In this document: positions 16,567-22,833 of the stretch, in pieces | Numbering within the stretch: the stretch's first letter is position 1 | Layout: every line of letters starts with the position of its first letter | Source: JACQSR01 sp042577505 | GTDB lineage: Archaea > Nanobdellota > Nanobdellia > Woesearchaeales > JACQSR01 | Length of the DNA stretch: 42,417 nucleotides | Direction of reading: 5' to 3' | NCBI GenBank assembly: GCA_042577505.1 | Contig: JBHPEA010000010.1 | Span: forward strand, 1 to 42,417 | The notes under the pieces: model-generated | Databases searched by the model: none | What the model saw: only the letters and a program-made list of their open reading frames with translations | Told to the model about the DNA's origin: nothing | Position numbers and translations under genes: made by a program

Positions 16567-16671
16567 ATGGAAAAAATTGAAATACCCCTAACAAATAGGA
16601 GAAGAGACTTTGTAGATTATTTAGTTTCCTTTAATCCTTGCGATCCTTCTGAAGAATTTAGGGATAAGTAA
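16567..16671 (+). CDS. Possible 34-residue small protein
   Basis: An ATG at 16567 opens a 34-codon frame (M-E-K-I-E-I-P-L-T-N-R-R-R-D-F-V-D-Y-L...) that stops at 16671, exactly abutting the stop of the convergent KaiC-like gene. A TTATATCA element lies about 26 bases before the ATG, the distance expected for a leaderless archaeal gene. The peptide is mixed charged/hydrophobic and looks protein-like. I do not recognise it; without homologues it could be a chance frame. Confidence 0.35.
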   Translation: MEKIEIPLTNRRRDFVDYLVSFNPCDPSEEFRDK

Positions 16672-17367
16672 CTAGAAGTTTACAACACTTTTTGGATCTA
16701 TGACGACTCCTTTTGTGGTGATATCTAATGCCAATGTTTTCGAAGGAATCTTTGTGCCCCTCATCTTTAAAACTTCTAGTGCCCTGATCCTTTCTCCTTT
16801 TTGTTTGACGTGGTACAACATTGTGATGCTATCTACTTCGAATTCAATTGCAGCAGAAATCGTGTGACCATCTCTTGATTCATCTTGAGAAGTAAGTATT
16901 GCAGTGCAATTCCATTTATCAATTAATTCAAATAACATTAAGTCAGCTTCTTTTTTTTCTAGTTCATCTTCATACAAAAGACTGAAAGATGTTATGGAGT
17001 CGATCACGATTCTTCTAGCATCTATTTTTTCAATTATAGATTCGACAATACCCCCTCCTTCCATTAGTATATTCTTTACTTGTTCGGGGGTGTATTCAAG
17101 GAATGCAAAATTCCCTTCCTTCTCGAGTTTTTTTAGATCCCAACCGAATTCAAGCATCTCTTCGTAGAATTTCTTTTTCTTTTCTTCAAATGTTATGTAA
17201 ATACCAGGTTCACCTTTCTTTAAGCCTTCTACGATAAATTGCATTGCGAAAATTGTTTTACCAGAACCCGCTCCACCTGCAACAAGATTGATACTATTTC
17301 TTACTAAACCACCTTGAAGAAGAGGGTCCAATCCAGGAACTCCCGTAGGTACTCGTACAATTGCCAT
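16672..17367 (-). CDS. KaiC-like RecA-superfamily ATPase (single domain)
   Basis: This 231-residue protein is one KaiC domain: the V-P-T-G-V-P-G-L-D start, Walker A G-A-G-S-G-K-T (32-38), the catalytic glutamate pair E61-E62, and Walker B with V-I-D123-S-I-T-S. Members act as signalling or regulatory ATPases, and ArlH of the archaellum is a relative. Its place after the secretion ATPase and platform genes recalls ArlH, but the full KaiC glutamate pair and Walker A suggest an active single-domain KaiC homologue instead. It has its own promoter: TATATAAAC at 17390-17398 lies about 30 bases before the ATG. Role in pilus control is inferred. Confidence 0.88.
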   Translation of the reverse strand: MAIVRVPTGVPGLDPLLQGGLVRNSINLVAGGAGSGKTIFAMQFIVEGLKKGEPGIYITFEEKKKKFYEEMLEFGWDLKKLEKEGNFAFLEYTPEQVKNILMEGGGIVESIIEKIDARRIVIDSITSFSLLYEDELEKKEADLMLFELIDKWNCTAILTSQDESRDGHTISAAIEFEVDSITMLYHVKQKGERIRALEVLKMRGTKIPSKTLALDITTKGVVIDPKSVVNF

Positions 17368-17404
17368 ATATAAAATACTGCTGTGGTCCTATATAAACTT
17401 TACG

Positions 17405-18376
17405 TCAAGTTCCAAAGAAACGAGAAAGCATACTTTTTATTGCAAGCCTAATGATGAAAAATACTATTAAACTTATCCCTATGAATAGTGGCATGTATTT
17501 GATCCCTTCCCTTTCACGTCCTTTTGAGATTAATGAGATTATTAGAGATCCAAATATGGAGGCTGTTATTAGGTAAATTACAGAGAATAGAATTACAAAT
17601 TCTAATGTTATACTTACGTTGCCATAACTAAATGGGAGAGATGAAGCGAAAGCTTCAGGAATTTCCACCGAACCCACATTTATAGCAAAGATCTCAACGA
17701 AAAAGGAACTCAAGCCGAAAAGTAAAGGAGCACCAATAATGACGGCGACTGAAATGAAGATTACGTACATCATAACATTTGCACGGATTCTTTTGTCCAT
17801 TAAAATTTCATGTCTTAGGTTTCTTGCAGTTTGTTCTAAAAGTAATGCTAATTCTCCGCCAGAACTCAAACCAGATACGATCAGTGATATAGTTTTGCTC
17901 AACCTTTCAGATTTGATTCTCTTTGTCATTCCTTTAAGTGCATCTTCAATTTCACTTCCAGTTGTGATTTCTTTACCTACTTGATTGATCTCTTTTTGGA
18001 ATACTCCAAATTCAGATCTTGCTGAGAGTAATAGCGCTCTATCAGTGGTATATCCCGCTCTAAGGTTTGATGCCATTAATTGTAAGACGTCTGGGAGAAT
18101 GTTTTCTACGAACTTTGCTTTTTTATCTGCCTTCAGCATTAAGATAAAATAAACTAATAGTTGGATTGCAATAAAAGCTATCGGAATAGTTAGGTATAAT
18201 GGAATATCATAAAAAATGTTCAACACAAAGCCAAATACAATTGAAAGTAGGAATCCATTGAGGATAACAAAACCAATGAATTTTAGTGGATTATCCTGTA
18301 CATCAGAATAGCGGAGTAATTGGATATATTTTTCTTTAAGATTTTTTGGTATATGTGTTGCTATGTATCTGTACAT
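17405..18376 (-). CDS. Type IV pilus/TadC-like membrane platform protein (GspF domain)
   Basis: The 323-residue protein is an inner-membrane platform subunit of a type II secretion/type IV pilus-like machine. Two membrane helices near 37-82 are followed by a cytoplasmic four-helix GspF domain (about 90-190, with D-V-L-Q-L-M-A-S-N-L-R-A-G and S-G-L-S-S-G-G-E-L motifs). Several helices near 200-225, 255-285 and 295-315 follow. It starts two bases after the stop of the previous platform gene, using a GGAGA site inside that gene. The archaellar ArlJ has two such domains in one chain; here they are split over two genes as in TadB/TadC. Confidence 0.85.
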   Translation of the reverse strand: MYRYIATHIPKNLKEKYIQLLRYSDVQDNPLKFIGFVILNGFLLSIVFGFVLNIFYDIPLYLTIPIAFIAIQLLVYFILMLKADKKAKFVENILPDVLQLMASNLRAGYTTDRALLLSARSEFGVFQKEINQVGKEITTGSEIEDALKGMTKRIKSERLSKTISLIVSGLSSGGELALLLEQTARNLRHEILMDKRIRANVMMYVIFISVAVIIGAPLLFGLSSFFVEIFAINVGSVEIPEAFASSLPFSYGNVSITLEFVILFSVIYLITASIFGSLIISLISKGREREGIKYMPLFIGISLIVFFIIRLAIKSMLSRFFGT

Positions 18377-18377
18377 T

Positions 18378-19268
18378 TCATTCTCCTAATAAGTTTGGTC
18401 TTTTTCCTTTTATGATACCTATAAACATAAATTGGAACATTAGTATGATGCCATATATCACCCAAAATCCCACTTTTACTGTGCTTTCAGTTAAGAAAAC
18501 AAAGGATGAAAGGATTATAAAAAATGCAATTGCTAAAGAGGGTGCAATAACTACAACAAGCATGTAGAACATTGCAAGAGGATTTAATTGAGAACCATAC
18601 CTCTGGATTTGTAATATCTGTTCTTCGCTAAGCAAATTGATTGTTTCTTCAATGACTTTGGACATGTTTGCACCAGATTTCATTCCATTGATAATCTGCC
18701 AAATTGCCCGCCTGAAAAACATTGAAGGATTATTCTCTGCAATCTCTTCTAGAGTCTCAATCTCAGGTCTGCCACCATAAATTTGTTTTACTGCTATCGA
18801 AAACTCTTTTGAGATATCACCGTATCTTTCTTTCGAAATATTTACTAAAATATCAAAGAGAGGTACTCCTGAGTTTAATTGTACAAGAATATTTTGAAGA
18901 GCAGGTATTAAATTCTTTTCTAGGTTTTTGACTTTTCTGCTAACAATTACTTTTGGATAAAATAGTTGTTGGATAAAAACAAATATTGTAACTATTAAAG
19001 ATATTAATATTGTAAATCCAATAAATCCGTTTATTTTTAGTGCTAAAAAAATGAGTACTAGAAATATTTCGATAGCTATGAAGAAGATAAGGGAAGATGC
19101 TATGCATCTGCTTAAATACTCTTTAACTGAAATATCAAATCTAGCTTGTTTAAGGTGCGTTTTTAGAAATTTAAATGTATGTTCTAACTTTTCACCATAC
19201 CCTAAAAATATTGAGGAGACTCTTCTCAAAATTTTATATGGAACCAAAGAATAAGGGGGTATCATCAT
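18378..19268 (-). CDS. Type IV pilus/TadB-like membrane platform protein (GspF domain)
   Basis: The 296-residue protein is the partner platform subunit. Two helices at about 50-95 precede a GspF domain (about 105-220) with the pattern L-I-P-A-L-Q-N-I-L-V-Q-L-N-S-G-V-P-L, then I-I-N-G-M-K-S-G-A-N. Two C-terminal membrane helices lie near 235-285. It follows the secretion ATPase by one base and precedes the second platform gene by one base. The pair should form the membrane base on which the ATPase encoded upstream pushes pilin assembly. Confidence 0.85.
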   Translation of the reverse strand: MMIPPYSLVPYKILRRVSSIFLGYGEKLEHTFKFLKTHLKQARFDISVKEYLSRCIASSLIFFIAIEIFLVLIFLALKINGFIGFTILISLIVTIFVFIQQLFYPKVIVSRKVKNLEKNLIPALQNILVQLNSGVPLFDILVNISKERYGDISKEFSIAVKQIYGGRPEIETLEEIAENNPSMFFRRAIWQIINGMKSGANMSKVIEETINLLSEEQILQIQRYGSQLNPLAMFYMLVVVIAPSLAIAFFIILSSFVFLTESTVKVGFWVIYGIILMFQFMFIGIIKGKRPNLLGE

Positions 19269-19269
19269 T

Positions 19270-20775
19270 TCACCCCTTTAGCAGTTTTCCTGGATTTTCT
19301 TTCCTTTTTACTATATTCTCAACAGATTTTGGATCTGAATAGTATTGATTCATAATTTTTCCAACATCAGCTAATTTTGTGATATTGTTTTTTACCATGT
19401 AATCTAAAATCGCTTTTTTCGATTTTAGGTCATGTGTAATCTCGGAATGGGTTAATCCTGTATGCCTGCTTAGGTTTTCAAATAATCTTAAGGATGATGA
19501 ATGAGGAGCCATTGTGTCTTTTGCAGCTTTCCATCTATAGAGAATGTTAGATTTTATACTGACTCTCCCACTTTCTGTGGATTTGATGAATTCTCCTATC
19601 TGATAAGTTCTTCTTTTACCTAATCTTCTATCTCTGAACATAACTACATTTAAGTCAACAGCCGCCAACAAATTTGGTGGTAGGTCTATTGGAGGATTTA
19701 TCAATCGTTTAATGGTTTCATTCATAGAGTCCGCGTGAACAGTTGCCATGACACTATGCCCAGTATGCATTGCTTCAAAGAGAACTTCAGCTTCTCCTTT
19801 TTTTCTCATTTCTCCTAAAATTATTCTATCTGGTCTCATACGCAGTGAGTTTACAAGGAGATCAAGCATACTTACTTCCCCTTTTCCTTCAGGATTTGGT
19901 TGTCTTGTAGTGAGTGGGCACCAGAATAAAAATTCAGGAAGTTGAAGCTCTCTTGTATCCTCTATGCTAATCAGTCTATGGTTGGGTGGAATGAAGGGAG
20001 TAATAGCGTTAAGGAATGAAGTTTTTCCTGAACCAGTTCCTCCGCTGATTAGTACATTCATTTCATATTGGATTGCTAACCATAATAATGCGAAAATATT
20101 TGTGTCTGACGTACCATTTGTTATTAGGCTTGTAATTGTCCAGGGTTCACGGGCGAATTTCCTAATTGTGATTGTATTTCCTTTGTGGGAAATTGGATAG
20201 AAAACTGCATTTGATCTATCACCTGTAAGTAAGTGGGCGTCTAATAATGGATTGAGGGCGGTAATTTGTCTACCTACGCGCCTTCCGATCATTTGGGCGT
20301 AATTTTGAATCTTTTCTTCTGATCCTATTGTAATGTTAGTTTTTAACCAACCGAATTTCCTATGGTAAACATGAATTGGTTCACTTGCAGAGTTGATAAC
20401 GATTTCTTCTAAAAGATCGTCGTTCAACAAGAATTCCATTTTACCAAAACCTAACATGTCGTGGACTAATGACCCGATAAGAAATTCTTTTGTTTCGTCA
20501 TTCAGATTCGGGATTTTTTCTTTTAGTAATTCCCCTGCTTTGTTTACGAAGCGTTGTTTTAAACTTCCCATTACCTTGGGATCTAATATCTCTGCAGGGG
20601 TGACTTTAACACTTAAAACAAGTTCATGCCTTAGTTCATCAATTAATGCACCTGTAGCTTTACTTGGTTCGGGGATGCTAAGGGTATATGTATTCTTAGT
20701 TCCTTTTCCATGCATAATTTCAATTTTTCCGTCGATACCATCTGCATCGATTGAATAATTTTCTATTGTTCCCAT
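19270..20775 (-). CDS. Type II/IV secretion system ATPase (TadA/ArlI-like)
   Basis: This hexameric assembly ATPase drives pilin polymerisation at the membrane. The 501 residues contain an N-terminal domain (1-130), then the RecA-like core: Walker A G-G-T-G-S-G-K-T (245-252), Asp box I-E-D-T-R-E (271-276), Walker B R-I-I-L-G-E-M-R (317-324) and His box H-T-G-H-S-V-M-A-T-V-H-A (337-348). A further C-terminal region of about 100 residues (400-501) follows the usual core. Its start overlaps the stop of the membrane winged-helix gene by 13 bases, so the whole leftward set is probably one operon. Confidence 0.93.
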   Translation of the reverse strand: MGTIENYSIDADGIDGKIEIMHGKGTKNTYTLSIPEPSKATGALIDELRHELVLSVKVTPAEILDPKVMGSLKQRFVNKAGELLKEKIPNLNDETKEFLIGSLVHDMLGFGKMEFLLNDDLLEEIVINSASEPIHVYHRKFGWLKTNITIGSEEKIQNYAQMIGRRVGRQITALNPLLDAHLLTGDRSNAVFYPISHKGNTITIRKFAREPWTITSLITNGTSDTNIFALLWLAIQYEMNVLISGGTGSGKTSFLNAITPFIPPNHRLISIEDTRELQLPEFLFWCPLTTRQPNPEGKGEVSMLDLLVNSLRMRPDRIILGEMRKKGEAEVLFEAMHTGHSVMATVHADSMNETIKRLINPPIDLPPNLLAAVDLNVVMFRDRRLGKRRTYQIGEFIKSTESGRVSIKSNILYRWKAAKDTMAPHSSSLRLFENLSRHTGLTHSEITHDLKSKKAILDYMVKNNITKLADVGKIMNQYYSDPKSVENIVKRKENPGKLLKG

Positions 20776-21437
20776 TTTCTTAATTCCGGACCTGAAAAAG
20801 CATGATAATGTATCTTGATAAGTTTATGTTCTTCTAATATCATTGCCCATTCCTCTGCCGTGTCATTTTTTACTCCAAGATATCTTGAAATTGTAGAAAG
20901 CTTTACCCTTCCTTTTTCTTGAACTATCTTGTAAACAGCATCAAGCTCAGTCTCATACTTTCCAATCTTGACCTTAAAACCTTTTCCAAGTTCTTTCACA
21001 AGTTTTACACTCTTAATATTACTGATTTCTTTTGATCTCTTTTTAACATATTCAAATACTATGAATGAAAGAATCATGAAAACAATTGCTGTAATGATTA
21101 GGACAGGAACCATAAAATAAATTGCTGTAATAAGGAGTGCTAAAGAAAGTAAAAATAATAGAAGGGCAAGCCCCAGATCTTTAGCCCTATTGTTTACTTT
21201 TTTCTCTATTGATTTCTTCTTAACGTAATGGATATGGATGACTATTAATAAAACAATGAAGAAAAGAGCTGACGATAGATAAATCAAAGGAGTTAGTAGA
21301 TTAATTTCGGATTTTCCAAATTCTTGGTAGAGGTAGTAAACAATTGCAAAGAATATAATTAAAATTGAAGCTATTGCTAAATAGTGGTGCTTCTTACTTA
21401 TACCTTCTGCCCGACCCCCTTTTTTGTCTTTTTTCAT
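20763..21437 (-). CDS. Membrane protein with C-terminal winged-helix-like domain, pilus operon
   Basis: The 224-residue protein has four membrane helices (about 17-35, 41-63, 86-106 and 108-128), then a soluble C-terminal domain (about 145-224). That domain begins G-K-Y-E-T-E-L-D and continues with a helix-turn-helix-like K-L-S-T-I-S-R-Y-L-G-V segment, ending I-K-I-H-Y-H-A-F-S-G-P-E-L-R. I recall similar winged-helix domains in archaeal pilus and secretion operons. It is the first gene of the leftward pilus operon. A membrane-tethered regulator or a scaffold that senses assembly are both possible; no function is proven for the type. Confidence 0.75.
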   Translation of the reverse strand: MKKDKKGGRAEGISKKHHYLAIASILIIFFAIVYYLYQEFGKSEINLLTPLIYLSSALFFIVLLIVIHIHYVKKKSIEKKVNNRAKDLGLALLLFLLSLALLITAIYFMVPVLIITAIVFMILSFIVFEYVKKRSKEISNIKSVKLVKELGKGFKVKIGKYETELDAVYKIVQEKGRVKLSTISRYLGVKNDTAEEWAMILEEHKLIKIHYHAFSGPELRKWEQ

Positions 21438-21438
21438 T

Positions 21439-21454
21439 GACTTTGTTTAAAGTC
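21439..21454. promoter_or_regulatory. Inverted repeat abutting start of leftward pilus operon
   Basis: GACTTT-GTTT-AAAGTC is a perfect 6-base inverted repeat with 4-base loop, one base upstream of the ATG at 21437 of the leftward membrane winged-helix gene. In RNA it could fold over the start region; in DNA it could be an operator. Confidence 0.4.
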
Positions 21455-21470
21455 TATAACTACAACTAAT

Positions 21471-21524
21471 AAGTAAGTATTAATCTTTAAATAATCTTTT
21501 AAAAGTATGTATTAATTTTAAAAT
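21471..21524. promoter_or_regulatory. 22-bp direct repeat between divergent pilus operons
   Basis: Two copies of AAGTAWGTATTAATYTTWAAAT occur at 21471-21492 and 21503-21524 (19 of 22 bases equal), 32 bases apart, which is three helical turns. They sit in the spacer between the leftward machinery operon and the rightward pilin operon, upstream of the pilin TATA box, where a factor controlling both could bind. The first copy includes TTTAAAT, which could itself be a TATA box. Confidence 0.5.
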
Positions 21525-21545
21525 GGTGAATAAGTTAACCTCAAC

Positions 21546-21553
21546 TTTAAATA
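21546..21553 (+). promoter_or_regulatory. TATA box of pilin operon
   Basis: TTTAAATA lies 31 bases before the ATG at 21577, the spacing for a leaderless or nearly leaderless transcript. This element decides the start of the first pilin gene at 21577 over the upstream ATG at 21523. Confidence 0.6.
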
Positions 21554-21576
21554 CTCTGTGGAAACTTATTAATCAA

Positions 21577-21987
21577 ATGAAAAAGAGAGGTCAGATTAGT
21601 ATTGAGTATATGGCAGTCGTTGGAATAACTACTGTTTTGGCAATATTTTTATTGACAACTGCTTTATATTATTCTAATCAAACTGAAGATCAAGTTAATA
21701 CAAATCAATTGGATAAGATTTCTAAAGAAATTGTTGATAAGGCAGAATCGCTCTATTATTTTGGAGAGCCATCAAAGACTACGCTTAAGGTGTATATTCC
21801 GAAGGGTATAAAACAGATTACTGTTGGTCCGAAAGAGATCTCTTTCAGAGTTATGACTCACCAAGGTGAAACTGATGTGTTCTTTCCTTCAACCGTAACA
21901 CTTCAAGGAAGTATATCCCCTAATTATGGATATCATGAAATAGTTATTGAGGCTCGGGAGGGTTACGTATGGATAAACGGAACTTAA
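21577..21987 (+). CDS. Pilin-like protein with class III signal peptide
   Basis: The 136-residue protein starts M-K-K-R-G-Q-I-S-I-E-Y, an archaeal class III signal peptide cut after Gly by an EppA/FlaK-type peptidase, followed by a hydrophobic helix (about 11-30) that packs the pilus core. The remaining part is a small beta-rich head. I chose the ATG at 21577 because the TATA box at 21546 fits it and because the signal then begins the protein; an in-frame ATG at 21523 would add 18 residues. It opens a run of five overlapping pilin-like genes. Confidence 0.82.
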   Translation: MKKRGQISIEYMAVVGITTVLAIFLLTTALYYSNQTEDQVNTNQLDKISKEIVDKAESLYYFGEPSKTTLKVYIPKGIKQITVGPKEISFRVMTHQGETDVFFPSTVTLQGSISPNYGYHEIVIEAREGYVWINGT

Positions 21988-22361
21988 GAGCTCAATCAGC
22001 AATGGAGTTCTTGGTGTTAGCGGGAATTTTGCTTTTTATTCTCTTAGTTATGTTGGCTGTAGTATCTCATCAGACTTCGATTGTTAATCAGAATAGGGAT
22101 ACCATAGTTGTAGAAGATATTGTAGCTAAAATCCAGAAAGAGATTAATCTTGCTGCTCGAGTTTCAGATGGTTATTCTCGTAGTTTCTATTTGCCTTCTA
22201 AGGTGGGGAAATTGGATTATTCTATCAACATTATTGGTGGAGAGGTTATTATTGATACTGGAGGTCAAACTTATTCGAGGAAGGTACCTCCTGTGGTGGG
22301 AAATATTACAAAAGGAAACAATGTGATAAGGAAAAATAATGAAACGATTTACATCAACTAA
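21969..22361 (+). CDS. Pilin-like protein with class III-type signal
   Basis: The 130-residue protein has M-D-K-R-N-L-R-A-Q-S-A-M-E-F, where cleavage after Ala before Q-S-A-M-E-F would mimic class III processing, then a strongly hydrophobic helix (about 14-35). The head is about 90 residues with a repeated beta pattern. It begins 19 bases inside the previous gene, behind a GGGAGGG site, and overlaps the next gene by 23 bases. It is probably a minor pilin. Confidence 0.78.
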   Translation: MDKRNLRAQSAMEFLVLAGILLFILLVMLAVVSHQTSIVNQNRDTIVVEDIVAKIQKEINLAARVSDGYSRSFYLPSKVGKLDYSINIIGGEVIIDTGGQTYSRKVPPVVGNITKGNNVIRKNNETIYIN

Positions 22362-22833
22362 AGGTCAGGTTTGGAGCCTTGATATGATTATCGGAATAGT
22401 GTTATTTATGGGGGCTCTTTTACTTTTCTATAAATTGAGCATAAATAACTTAGACACTTCGCAACATGATTCTGATTTAATTTTACTTGAAGCTCAACTG
22501 ATGTCTGGCAATCTTTTATCTGCTGGTTATCCTTACAATTGGACTTCAGATGAAGTTGTTAGCATAGGGATTACAGATGGTGATTTTAGGATAGATGAAG
22601 ATAAGGTTGTTGAGTTTTCCAAAATTGAATATATTTTTACTAAGGATTTGTTATCTACCACTAGAGATTATTCTGTTAGTTTTTTAGATCGAGGGGACAA
22701 TCCTATTGAAATTGCTGGATTGAGCTCGGTTGGTTTGAATATTTCTCAATATAATCCCCCAAATATTATCAAGATTACTCGATTTGTAATTTTTAATTCT
22801 TCAATAATCAAGTTAGAGGTTAGCGTATGGTGA
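22339..22833 (+). CDS. Minor pilin-like protein
   Basis: The 164-residue protein has a short basic N-terminus, then T-K-G-Q-V-W-S-L-D-M-I-I-G and a hydrophobic helix (about 14-32), the N-terminal layout of archaeal prepilins with a K-G-Q cleavage site. The head has no recognised domain. It overlaps the genes on both sides, which argues for coupled translation within the pilin operon. Confidence 0.75.
   Translation: MKRFTSTKGQVWSLDMIIGIVLFMGALLLFYKLSINNLDTSQHDSDLILLEAQLMSGNLLSAGYPYNWTSDEVVSIGITDGDFRIDEDKVVEFSKIEYIFTKDLLSTTRDYSVSFLDRGDNPIEIAGLSSVGLNISQYNPPNIIKITRFVIFNSSIIKLEVSVW

Noticed and set aside
16672..17367. KaiC-like gene as the archaellum protein ArlH
   Set aside because: Other archaellum genes are absent, it has its own promoter, and its Walker A and Glu-Glu pair fit a general KaiC-like ATPase.
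21523..21576. Upstream start for the first pilin
   Set aside because: It would put 18 residues before the class III signal and does not fit the TATA box at 21546; kept only as an alternative.
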